Shown here piece by piece: positions 27,624 through 35,252 of a DNA stretch of 64,000 bases. The stretch spans positions 1,054,001 through 1,118,000 of the forward strand of contig OY782499.1 in the NCBI GenBank assembly GCA_963677815.1. Direction: 5' to 3'. This stretch comes from JAEKNW01 sp963677815 (GTDB taxonomy: Bacteria; Cloacimonadota; Cloacimonadia; Cloacimonadales; JAFGVF01). Made by a program: the position numbers and the translations under genes. The notes under the pieces were generated by a model. The model saw only the letters and a list, made by a program, of their open reading frames with translations, did not search any database and was not told the origin of the DNA. Each line of letters opens with the position of its first letter. The stretch's first letter is position 1.

Positions 27624-27687
27624 ATCAATTAAGCTGATTTTACCTTTATTCTTTAAAAGGGCTGATATAGTATTTAAATCTATGGTA
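27591..27687 (+). repeat. Fragment duplicated from the downstream orphan gene
   Basis: 27591-27615 matches 28552-28575, and 27613-27687 matches 28741-28815 with one mismatch. The two pieces are joined at a shared AGG(G). The fragment therefore lacks the intervening ~165 bp of the source gene. It provides the stop codon of the upstream gene. Confidence 0.85.
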
Positions 27688-27753
27688 CTTGTATTGAAAT
27701 CAAATTTGAATTGAATTTTTGATAAATAAAAGTTTTACCTATAAGGAGATAAT

Positions 27754-28896
27754 ATGCAGATCAAACAGAAATGGAAGAGCTATTTAAAGCGAATTATGTT
27801 AATAGTTATTGTATTTTTAATATTTTGGCATGCAGTAAGGGTTGTTACTTTAACAGATAAAAATTTCCAGTATCTTAATTCAATTATTAATGAAAATATT
27901 GCGAATTCCTTCCAATCAGAAAAAGTCTTTGAAATGAATCGAGAATGGGAACTAGGTTTTCTTGCTATAAGTAGCTTTGCAATAACCAATAAAGCTTTTA
28001 TAGATTCAACTTATAAGGATACTGCAATTGAACTGAATGAAATTCTTATAAAGGAAATGCTGTCTAAGAGAATACAAGATTCTTATGGATTTAAAGGATT
28101 TGATAATCTTGATTTTAAGGGAAACCCTGATGAAAGTGTAATATATACTGGATATCTGAATTATATGCTGAGCACTTATAATCTATTAACAAATGATAAT
28201 GAAGAGATATTAAATATTAATGCTAAAGTAAGTGAATATCTTTATGAGCAATATAGAAATAGTTCAACAAAGTTCTTAGAATCCTACACTGGAAATTGTT
28301 GGACTGGAGATAATGTCATAGCCCTAGCATCCTTAAAATTTTATGATTTGCATGCACATACTAACTACTCTATTGTATGTGATCAGTGGGTATCTTCTGT
28401 AAAAGATAATTTCTTAGATAAAGATGGGTTGATGACCTCTGAAGTTTTCTTAGATTATAATGATAAAAAGTGTTTAGGTTATAAGGCTACCGAAGGCTCA
28501 ACCATTAATTGGAGTACTATGTTTATTAGACATTTCGATGAAGAGTTTGCTAAAGAACAATACTATAGATTTAGGAAAAAATATTCAACTAACTTTGGGT
28601 TACTAAGAGCTTTCAAGGAAAATAGCCCTGAACTTGATTACTTCTCAGAAGGTAATATCGACTCTGGTCCCATAATATTTAATTATGGGTCATCTGCAAC
28701 AGTATTTGGTTATGGTGCTGCTCGTGCTGTTGGAGATTCAGGGACTTATAAATCAATTAAGCTGATTTTACCTTTATTCTTTAAAAGGGCTGATATAGGA
28801 TTTAAATCTATGGTATATTCTCCTTTGAGTGATGCTATTTTTAGTTTTTGTGCATTTCAAACTAAACTTGATAGCAGGTATCTTAAACCCGAATAA
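27754..28896 (+). CDS. Membrane-anchored alpha/alpha-toroid-like protein, function unknown
   Basis: 380 aa, ribosome site AAGGAG 6 nt before ATG. One N-terminal membrane segment (residues ~13-28, IMLIVIVFLIFWHAVR) anchors a helical domain. Features include YTGYLNYMLSTYNLL, YTGNCWTGDNVIALASL, and a Gly-rich DSGPIIFNYGSSATVFGYGAAR motif. This pattern is reminiscent of (alpha/alpha)6 barrel proteins such as linalool dehydratase-like or terpene-cyclase-like domains. I cannot assign an activity. Parts of its 3' half are duplicated into the end of the upstream gene. Confidence 0.65.
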   Translation: MQIKQKWKSYLKRIMLIVIVFLIFWHAVRVVTLTDKNFQYLNSIINENIANSFQSEKVFEMNREWELGFLAISSFAITNKAFIDSTYKDTAIELNEILIKEMLSKRIQDSYGFKGFDNLDFKGNPDESVIYTGYLNYMLSTYNLLTNDNEEILNINAKVSEYLYEQYRNSSTKFLESYTGNCWTGDNVIALASLKFYDLHAHTNYSIVCDQWVSSVKDNFLDKDGLMTSEVFLDYNDKKCLGYKATEGSTINWSTMFIRHFDEEFAKEQYYRFRKKYSTNFGLLRAFKENSPELDYFSEGNIDSGPIIFNYGSSATVFGYGAARAVGDSGTYKSIKLILPLFFKRADIGFKSMVYSPLSDAIFSFCAFQTKLDSRYLKPE

Positions 28897-29641
28897 GGCA
28901 ATAGACCTTTGATAATAGCACTCTTCTCTGAAGCTTTACTGAACCATTGGGTTAAAAGAAATTCTTCTTCATGACTCTGTGCAACACTGTGATAGCCTCT
29001 GTGCCCTCTGTGTTAAGGGCCTTCTTTTTGGCTATCTCAAAAGTAGAGTGGGTTGGTTTTATCATGAAATTTGTTTTTACTGGAAGGAGGTGTTAACATC
29101 ATCAAAAAAAAATCAATCTGTTATCGCCCCTGCAGGGCTAAGGAAAATTTAGATTTCATATATACAGGGTCTAACGAACCCTGCCTATTAGATGTCATCC
29201 CTTCGGGATTAAAGAGATATCTGTATCAAAATTAAATCGTGTTGAGGTCTTCTTTTTTGTGTAATTCGTGCAATTCGTGGATAGATTCTCTTCATCTTTA
29301 TCATAGAGACTGTTCAATCTAAACAATTGATAGATAGCATGTACTTGTGCTAACTAAAGCATTTTATGCACATATTTAAGTTTATAGCTAAGTTTTTCAA
29401 ATTGACTAATAAATGCATTCTTGTCTAAATCTCGGATATTGAAATATAACCTCATTAATCCTGGAAGGATGCAGATATAATAGACAGGGTTCGAAGACCC
29501 TGTACAAGGAGTCTCCCACAAACCGAAGCCCCGGAGGGGCGATAATACCTCTTACTGTTTATGTAAATAAGGGTTAAGCTCTTTTTTATCATGGTTTTTT
29601 TATGAATAATAAGTACATAAAAATAAATCTAGAAAAATGAA
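28897..29641. repeat. Repeat-rich intergenic region without genes
   Basis: It holds several degenerate dispersed phrases. At 28899-28950 is a segment resembling 52029-52060 plus 52221-52245. At 28975-29025 there is a CTCTGTG-rich direct-repeat stretch. GCCCCTGCAGGGCT is at 29128-29141 and a GGGTCT-AACGA-ACCC type palindrome is near 29167. A GTGTAATTCGTGCAATTCG phrase is near 29260. ACAGGGT-6 nt-ACCCTGT is at 29484-29503 and GCCCCGGAGGGGC at 29527-29539. These are REP-like palindromes repeated with variation. No coding frame is supported. Confidence 0.65.
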
Positions 29642-29925
29642 TATTGTCGCCCCTCCAGGGCTTTGCTTGATTTTTTGAAATAATTAATACAGGGTCTTCG
29701 AGCCCTGCCTATTATATCTGCATCTCTCCGAGATTTTTAAGAATTTACTCACTACAACTTGAAAAAAAGATGTGTATTATCGGAAATCCAATCCGATGTA
29801 GGGTATATGTTACTAATCATAATTTTTCACCAAAATCAAGAAAAGGTAAATATGTGCAATATTATCGACTTCTTTAAGGATAGGCTACTGAGGAGGGTGG
29901 CTTGAGGATTGAACAGTCTCTTATC
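29642..29925. repeat. 280-bp duplicated intergenic segment, copy A
   Basis: Aligns along its length with 45839-46118: a GGGCTTTGCTT palindromic region, AATTAATACAGGGTCTTCGA, CTGCATCTCTCCGAGATTTT, then a shared 120-bp AT-rich tail and GGATTGAACAGTCTC at the end. Both copies lie directly upstream of an operon start. Confidence 0.82.
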
Positions 29926-29954
29926 ATAATAATTAATTGAATTTAGGATTTTAA

Positions 29955-29984
29955 TTGACACTTCCTTCCCCCTTTTTAGGATAA
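29955..29984 (+). promoter_or_regulatory. Candidate promoter for the rlmH-parAB-atp block
   Basis: TTGACA at 29955-29960 and GGATAA at 29979-29984 with an 18-nt spacer. The rlmH ATG follows at 30005. The -10 box is weak. It is the only promoter-like element found ahead of the 10.7-kb co-directional block. Confidence 0.4.
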
Positions 29985-30004
29985 ATTCAAAGGTGTAAGA
30001 AAAT

Positions 30005-30469
30005 ATGAATATAAGAATAATATGTCCTGGAAAAACAAAGCAAAAGTTTATTGAAGAGGGAATAGCTGAATATACAAAGCGTTTATCAGCCTTCTGCAAG
30101 TTAGAAATAATAGAAACAGCAGATGTTAAGCTATCTTCAGCAAATACTATAGAAATAGTTAAGCAGAAAGAAGCAGAAATAATTGGGAAATATTTAAAAA
30201 AAGATAATTATATAGTTGCCTTAGATGAGCATGGTAAGCTTTACTCATCAGTCTCCTTTGCGGGATTTATTGACAATTATCAGGGAAGGAGAAATATTGA
30301 CTTCTTAATTGGTGGAGTTTATGGTTTAGCTGAAGAAATAAGGCAGAGAGCTGATTTGCTCTTATCTTTTTCTAAAATGACCTTCACACATCGGATGATT
30401 AGGATGCTATTGGTAGAACAGATTTATCGTAGCTTTTGTATTATTAAAGGTAAAAAATATCATTATTAA
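30005..30469 (+). CDS. rlmH: 23S rRNA (pseudouridine1915-N3)-methyltransferase
   Basis: 154 aa, the usual length for this SPOUT methyltransferase that modifies helix 69 of 23S rRNA. Motifs are MNIRIICPGKTKQKFIEEGI at the N-terminus, IVALDEHGKLYSS, the trefoil-knot SAM site FLIGGVYGLAEEIRQ, and the C-terminal SFSKMTFTHRMIRMLLVEQIYRSFCIIKGKKYHY. It is the first gene of the ribosome-chromosome-ATP synthase block. Confidence 0.95.
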   Translation: MNIRIICPGKTKQKFIEEGIAEYTKRLSAFCKLEIIETADVKLSSANTIEIVKQKEAEIIGKYLKKDNYIVALDEHGKLYSSVSFAGFIDNYQGRRNIDFLIGGVYGLAEEIRQRADLLLSFSKMTFTHRMIRMLLVEQIYRSFCIIKGKKYHY

Positions 30470-30480
30470 AAGAGGTGATT

Positions 30481-30618
30481 ATGAGTGCTTTAATGGAAGC
30501 TGTTAGTTTTATGTGGAAAGGAATGTTAGGGATTTTTGCCTTTATGTTTCTATTTTACGGAATTATAACAGGATTAGATAAAATATTTATAAAAAGTAAA
30601 AAGGGAAAAGCAGAATAA
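30481..30618 (+). CDS. Small OadG-like membrane protein
   Basis: 45 aa: MSALMEAVSFMWKGMLGIFA, then FMFLFYGIITGLDKIFIKSK and a lysine-rich end. One membrane helix is followed by a basic cytoplasmic tail. The pattern is that of the small gamma subunit (OadG) of Na+-pumping decarboxylases, though other single-pass small proteins fit too. AGAGGTG lies just before ATG. It is 11 nt after rlmH and its TAA directly abuts the rsmG ATG, so it is certainly co-transcribed. If it is OadG, the catalytic partners are not in this window. Confidence 0.7.
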   Translation: MSALMEAVSFMWKGMLGIFAFMFLFYGIITGLDKIFIKSKKGKAE

Positions 30619-31233
30619 ATGAATAATAAAGAGCTTTTCTTTAAGTATCTTGAGGATAATTTTGCTCAGAGGAGCCAGGAGTTAAAAGGGAAATTTGAAG
30701 AGTATTATGAAGTATTAGTAGAAGCTAATTCTAAAATCAATCTTTTCTCACGTAAAATGCCATTAGAAGAGATTTGGACAACCCATTTTTATGATTCAGT
30801 TTTGCCTTATAAGCTGATTGATTCAAGCAAGAAAAGAATATTAGACTTTGGTACTGGTGGTGGTTTACCTGGTATTCCTATGGCTATACTTTTCCCTCAA
30901 ATGCAAGTAAATTTATTAGATGGTACAAAGAAGAAAATCATGGTCATAAATGAGATGATTGAAATTCTTGATTTGCCTAATGTAGGAACTATTTGGTCTA
31001 GGATAGAAGATTATAATACAATAAATAAATATGATTATATTATTTGTAGGTCTGTAAAAATATCTCCACAATTCAAGAGACCAATGCTAAATGTTTTATC
31101 TCCAAAAGGTAAAATAGTTCTCTATAAGAGTAAAATATTAGACGATGTTGTTCAATTCAACAAATATAAGATACATGACTATAGTAATGAAATATTAGGG
31201 ACACGGAATATAGTAGAGATAAATTATGAGTAG
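30619..31233 (+). CDS. rsmG: 16S rRNA (guanine527-N7)-methyltransferase
   Basis: 204 aa. SAM-binding motif ILDFGTGGGLPGIPMAILFP at about residues 74-93, preceded by the family-typical NLFSRKMPLEEIWTTHFYDS. The partner loop YDYIICRSV follows. It methylates the 530 loop of 16S rRNA. It ends with an 8-nt overlap into parA; rsmG-parA-parB is a classical arrangement near replication origins, although no origin elements were recognised here. Confidence 0.93.
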   Translation: MNNKELFFKYLEDNFAQRSQELKGKFEEYYEVLVEANSKINLFSRKMPLEEIWTTHFYDSVLPYKLIDSSKKRILDFGTGGGLPGIPMAILFPQMQVNLLDGTKKKIMVINEMIEILDLPNVGTIWSRIEDYNTINKYDYIICRSVKISPQFKRPMLNVLSPKGKIVLYKSKILDDVVQFNKYKIHDYSNEILGTRNIVEINYE

Positions 31234-31984
31234 AATCATTTCAATAGTAAATCAAAAAGGTGGAGTAGGTAAGACAACTACAGCTATGAACTTAGCAGCA
31301 GGTTTAGCTGTTATGGAGAAGAAGACTCTTCTCATAGACTTAGATCCACAAGGGAATTCTTCTAGCGGTTTAGGGGTAGATAAAAACGAAATAGAAAAAC
31401 ATGTTTATCATGTAATCATAGGGAAGACTGATATCAAGGAAACTATTCTGCCTTCTTCTATGGATAACTTAGATATTATACCAGCAAATATAAATCTTAC
31501 AGGAGCAGAAATTGAACTTGTAAAAGAATTTGCTAGAGAACAAAAATTAAAAGAAGCTATTAAGAATATTAAAGACAATTACGAGTATATCATTATAGAT
31601 TGTCCGCCTTCGCTTGGACTTCTCTCCGTTAATGCCCTTACTGCTTGTACTGATGTAATTATTCCAATTCAATGTGAATACTTTGCTCTGGAAGGGGTCA
31701 GTCAGCTTCTTAATACTATCAGACTTATTCAACAGAATCTTAATCCTCAACTTAATGTTTTTGGAATTCTGCTTACTATGTTTGACAAAAGACTTAATTT
31801 AGCCAATCAAGTAGTCTCTGAAGTAAAAAGGTATTTTAAAGAACAAGTCTTTGAGACTATGATAAATAGAAACGTAAAACTAAGTGAAGCACCTTCTTAT
31901 GGGAAATCTATTTTTGAATATGATATTAAATCAGTCGGCTCCCAGAATTATCTAGAGTTAGCTTCCGAGGTGGTGAATAAATGA
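31226..31984 (+). CDS. parA: Chromosome-partitioning ATPase ParA/Soj
   Basis: 252 aa. Deviant Walker A KGGVGKTTT at residues 11-19, signature KTLLIDLDPQGNSSSGLG (Walker A'), and Walker B YIIIDCPPSLGLLSVNAL. ParA dimerises on ATP, binds DNA non-specifically and moves ParB-parS complexes. Its start overlaps the rsmG end and its stop overlaps the parB start (ATGA), indicating translational coupling. Confidence 0.96.
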   Translation: MSRIISIVNQKGGVGKTTTAMNLAAGLAVMEKKTLLIDLDPQGNSSSGLGVDKNEIEKHVYHVIIGKTDIKETILPSSMDNLDIIPANINLTGAEIELVKEFAREQKLKEAIKNIKDNYEYIIIDCPPSLGLLSVNALTACTDVIIPIQCEYFALEGVSQLLNTIRLIQQNLNPQLNVFGILLTMFDKRLNLANQVVSEVKRYFKEQVFETMINRNVKLSEAPSYGKSIFEYDIKSVGSQNYLELASEVVNK

Positions 31985-32817
31985 GTTTTGAATTAGGCCG
32001 TGGATTAGATTCCTTAATATCCAAACTTCCAGAATCTACAAGTAAAGAAACTGGTATAACAACTGTTAAAATAGACTTCATTCATCCAAACAAACTTCAG
32101 CCTAGAAAACTATTTGATAGTGAAAAATTGCAAGAATTAGCTAATTCTATTAAAGAAAATGGTATCATTCAACCAATTATTGTTACCAAAAATATGGATG
32201 AGGATGGTTATGAGTTAGTTGCTGGCGAGAGGCGTTTAGAAGCTTCTAAATTAGCAGGTTTTGATGAAATACCTGTGATAATTCGATCTATATCACCTAA
32301 AGAAAAACTTCTTTATGCTATAATTGAGAATGTCCAAAGAGAAGACCTTAATGCAATTGAAGAAGCCTTGGCTTATAACCAGCTGATTGAAGAATTTGCT
32401 ATGTCTCAAGCCCAAGTTGCTGAAATGATGGGTAAAGATCGTTCTACTATTACCAATACTTTAAGGATGCTTAAGTTAACACCTCAAGTGCAAAAACTTC
32501 TTCTTAATAGTGAAATCTCCGCTGGTCATTGTCGAGCAATCTTACAGGTCCCTCAAGAAGAGCAAGGTGAATTTGCAAAAAAGATAGTAAGTCAATCTTT
32601 ATCTGTGAGAAAAGCAGAGGAACTTGCTAAAAACTGGCAAGGGAAAAGCAGAAGGAAAGCTGGTGTTAGTCAAAGAAGAAAGGATATTGAAAGGCAGCTA
32701 AATCAACAACTAAAACTCAAAATTAAAGTAGAAGAAAAGAATGGAAAGGGTAAGATTGTTATTCAATATAATAATCAAGAAGAACTCGCTAACCTGCTAA
32801 AATCTCTTGAAAAATAA
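31981..32817 (+). CDS. parB: Chromosome-partitioning protein ParB/Spo0J
   Basis: 278 aa. N-terminal CTPase domain with FIHPNKLQPRKLFD, NGIIQPIIV and the GERRLEASKLAG motif; ENVQREDLNAIEEALAY follows. A helix-turn-helix comes next at MSQAQVAEMMGKDRSTITNTLRML. The GHCRAIL segment is the usual GHARALL. ParB binds parS centromeres and spreads as a CTP-dependent clamp. No good 16-bp parS palindrome was noticed in the window. Confidence 0.95.
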   Translation: MSFELGRGLDSLISKLPESTSKETGITTVKIDFIHPNKLQPRKLFDSEKLQELANSIKENGIIQPIIVTKNMDEDGYELVAGERRLEASKLAGFDEIPVIIRSISPKEKLLYAIIENVQREDLNAIEEALAYNQLIEEFAMSQAQVAEMMGKDRSTITNTLRMLKLTPQVQKLLLNSEISAGHCRAILQVPQEEQGEFAKKIVSQSLSVRKAEELAKNWQGKSRRKAGVSQRRKDIERQLNQQLKLKIKVEEKNGKGKIVIQYNNQEELANLLKSLEK

Positions 32818-32823
32818 AGAATA

Positions 32824-33057
32824 ATGTTTAAGAAATATGATGGATTTGACCCTAGTTTATTGAAATATTTAAGTCTAATCACTCAGCTTGGACTTACTAT
32901 GGTTATATCAATCGTTATTTTTTTATTGATTGGTTCTTGGTTGGACAAAGTTTTCTCAACTGATAGACTCTTCATTTTAATAGGAATTATTCTTGGTGTT
33001 ATATCCGGTATCTTCTCTAATTACATACTGTTAAAGAAATTCTATGAAAATCAATAA
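32824..33057 (+). CDS. atpZ: AtpZ/AtpI-like small membrane protein
   Basis: 77 aa with two membrane helices (about 20-38 and 46-66). Pattern: SLITQLGLTMVISIVIFLLIGSWLDK and LFILIGIILGVISGIFSNYILLKKF. This is the classical AtpZ (F0F1-ATPase subunit of the DUF4131-unrelated, Mg2+/Ca2+ transporter-like) hairpin found at the start of atp operons. It starts 6 nt after parB and overlaps the next gene by 14 nt. Confidence 0.82.
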   Translation: MFKKYDGFDPSLLKYLSLITQLGLTMVISIVIFLLIGSWLDKVFSTDRLFILIGIILGVISGIFSNYILLKKFYENQ

Positions 33058-33430
33058 ATATATATATAGAATTATTAGAATAATTATCTTGACAAATATT
33101 CCCTTAGTTATATCGATATTTATATCTAATAAAGAATGGGTTGGCTATAGTTATATTTTAGGTTCCTTTGCTTCTGCAGGTAACTTTATATGGCATAGTT
33201 ATCTTGTTCAAGGTGCACTTTCTATTAATGAAAATGCTAGCAAATTAAAGACGGTTAAGGGCTTTTACTTACGTTATTTAGTGTTTGTTCTTTATGCCTT
33301 TATTATTGCTTTTGTGTTCAGGAATCAGATAGATATTATCTGGTTTGGATTTGGATTATTATCAGCCCAAATCTCTATTTATTTAGATGTGATTTGGTCT
33401 TTAATAAAAAAATACTTAAGAATCGAGTAA
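33044..33430 (+). CDS. atpI: ATP synthase accessory protein AtpI
   Basis: 128 aa with four hydrophobic helices and a lysine-rich C-terminus (IKKYLRIE). Size, topology and position between atpZ and atpB fit AtpI, which helps assemble the c-ring and is particularly linked to Na+-type rings in some bacteria. Sequence alone is weakly conserved, so the call relies largely on context. It overlaps atpZ by 14 nt and precedes atpB by 3 nt. Confidence 0.72.
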   Translation: MKINKYIYRIIRIIILTNIPLVISIFISNKEWVGYSYILGSFASAGNFIWHSYLVQGALSINENASKLKTVKGFYLRYLVFVLYAFIIAFVFRNQIDIIWFGFGLLSAQISIYLDVIWSLIKKYLRIE

Positions 33431-33433
33431 ATT

Positions 33434-34441
33434 ATGACAAAAAAGAAAATTATTTTAATTGCCTTGGGTGTCGTTTTTGTAATTGAATTGATTCTATCAT
33501 TTTATCTTAGTTACAGTATAAATATTGGTACAGATCCTGAAACAGGAAAATTTGGTATTTATACTAGTGAAGAAAAGATTGAAATGCAGGATAAAATCAA
33601 TGAAGAGACTCAGCCTGATCAGCATTTAATGGATTCTCAAGTAGTAACCAAGTATAAGGTGGATAATCCTGATTGGACTATCGCTAATGTTATCGAGAAT
33701 ATGCAGGCTCAAGATGCTCAGGAAGATTTAGAACACATCAAAGAATACTTGCCATGGGGAAGTACTTCGATATATCTTTTCTTCCATAAATTCTTAGGAG
33801 ATTCTGCTACTATAAGTGCTATTCGAATGATTAGAATGATGTTTATAGTTGATTTAATTCTTATAATCTTAGCAATAATGGTCCGCAGGAAGATTCAATT
33901 TAAACCTGGCAAACTACAAGTCGCTACAGAATGGATTTACGATTCTTTTGAAGGTTTAGTTGGCGAGTCCTTAGGGAACAATAACAAGCACTTTACACCT
34001 TATCTTTTAACACTTTTCCTCTTTATCTGGATTAGTAATATGATAGGTTTAGTTCCAATTCCTGGAATAAGTGAGCCAACAAGAAATTTAAATGTCACAA
34101 TCGGTCTTGGTATCATTGCCATTATAGTCGTACAATACAATGCCATTAAAAAGAAAGGGTTATGGACTCATCTCAAGAGTTTTGCAGAACCTATGTTCTT
34201 CTTAGCTCCCCTTAATATCATTGGTGAACTTTCCAAAGTAGTATCTATTGCTTTCCGTTTATTCGGTAATATTATGGGTGGTGCTATTATTATTTTAGTG
34301 GTGTCTGAATTAGTTAAGTACATCATGGTACCAATTGTATTATCTGGTTTCTTCGGACTCTTTGCCGGCTCAGTTCAAGCATTTGTTTTCACTATGCTAG
34401 CTATGAGTTATTTGGCAGTAGAAATTAATTCAGAAGAGTAG
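33434..34441 (+). CDS. atpB: ATP synthase F0 subunit a
   Basis: 335 aa. The essential arginine lies in SIAFRLFGNIMGG. FTPYLLTLFLFIWISNMIGLVP and the C-terminal QAFVFTMLAMSYLAVEINSEE are also typical. Subunit a forms the two half-channels next to the c-ring. It is longer than average because about 100 extracytoplasmic residues (about 28-130, rich in Asp/Glu/Gln) lie between the first membrane helix and the conserved helices. It is 8 nt upstream of the three-hairpin c gene. Confidence 0.95.
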   Translation: MTKKKIILIALGVVFVIELILSFYLSYSINIGTDPETGKFGIYTSEEKIEMQDKINEETQPDQHLMDSQVVTKYKVDNPDWTIANVIENMQAQDAQEDLEHIKEYLPWGSTSIYLFFHKFLGDSATISAIRMIRMMFIVDLILIILAIMVRRKIQFKPGKLQVATEWIYDSFEGLVGESLGNNNKHFTPYLLTLFLFIWISNMIGLVPIPGISEPTRNLNVTIGLGIIAIIVVQYNAIKKKGLWTHLKSFAEPMFFLAPLNIIGELSKVVSIAFRLFGNIMGGAIIILVVSELVKYIMVPIVLSGFFGLFAGSVQAFVFTMLAMSYLAVEINSEE

Positions 34442-34449
34442 GAGGAAAA

Positions 34450-35202
34450 ATGATACAAGCAGATAGTTTTTTATTAATCAGTGCTTATTTAGGTGCTGCA
34501 TTAAGTACAGGTTTAGCTTCCATTAGTGCTGGTATTGGTGAGGGGTATGCTGCCGGAGAGGCAGCCAAGGCTCTTGCTAAACAACCTAAATCTGGAGATG
34601 GTCTTTTGAGAACTATGCTTATTAGCCAAGCTGTTACAGAAACAGGGGCTATTTTTGGTTTAGTAATCTCTCTACTTCTCATCTTCGGAGGGTCAGGGCA
34701 TATTGCTGGTTCTTGGTTCAAAGTAGGTGCTCTTTTAGCATCTGGTTTGGCGATGGGATTAGGTTCTATTGGTCCAGGATTTGGTGCTGGATATACTGGA
34801 GGACAAGCCTGTAGTGTGATTTCTAGACTTCCAAAAGAATCAAACAGAGTTACTACAAATATGTTAATAGGTCAAGCTTTAGCACAAACTGATGCAATTT
34901 TTGCTTTAGTTGTGTCATTACTTCTATTATATAGTGTTCCTAACCCAACCGCTTCAACAACATTAGGTCATTTTGTTGTTAAGATTTCAGCCTTCCTAGG
35001 AGCTTCTTTAGCGATAGGTTTAGGTACTTTAGGACCGGGAATGGGAATAGGATTCGTAACAGGTAGAGCTTCTAATATGTTGGGTAGATTCCCAAGAGAA
35101 AGAGGTACAATCTCCAGAACAATGTTCTTAGGGGCAGCTGTATCAGAATCTACCGCTATTTACGCTCTAGTAATAGCATTCTTATTAATTTTCTTCTCAT
35201 AA
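34450..35202 (+). CDS. atpE: ATP synthase c subunit with three fused hairpins
   Basis: 250 aa made of three tandem c-type hairpins (six membrane helices): about residues 1-82, 88-166 and 174-250. Ordinary F-type c is one hairpin of about 80 aa. Hairpin 1 has E31 in GIGEGYAAG and E64 in AVTETGAIF. Hairpin 2 has A113 in GFGAGYTGG and Q146 in ALAQTDAIF, so the ion-binding carboxylate is missing at the standard position, with D148 two residues later. Hairpin 3 has I200 and the canonical E233 in AVSESTAIY. Each loop keeps a polar K/R-x-P turn (AKQP, SRLP, GRFP). AGGAGG precedes the start. A one-hairpin c gene follows 50 bp downstream, so a mixed ring is expected. Confidence 0.93.
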   Translation: MIQADSFLLISAYLGAALSTGLASISAGIGEGYAAGEAAKALAKQPKSGDGLLRTMLISQAVTETGAIFGLVISLLLIFGGSGHIAGSWFKVGALLASGLAMGLGSIGPGFGAGYTGGQACSVISRLPKESNRVTTNMLIGQALAQTDAIFALVVSLLLLYSVPNPTASTTLGHFVVKISAFLGASLAIGLGTLGPGMGIGFVTGRASNMLGRFPRERGTISRTMFLGAAVSESTAIYALVIAFLLIFFS

Positions 35203-35252
35203 TGAGAATACAAATAAAATAAAAAAAATAATAAATATCCGTTGGAGGAATA

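Noticed and set aside
29484..29503. tRNA T-arm-like GGGTTCGA sequence
   Set aside because: Part of a simple palindromic repeat; no acceptor stem, anticodon arm or D-arm is present around it.
30619..32817. Replication origin next to rsmG-parA-parB
   Set aside because: No cluster of TTATCCACA boxes, no dnaA or mnmEG, and no parS-like 16-bp palindrome was seen.
34485..34721. Open frame on the minus strand within the fused c-subunit gene
   Set aside because: It is a shadow of the strongly supported c-subunit coding frame and has no ribosome site.
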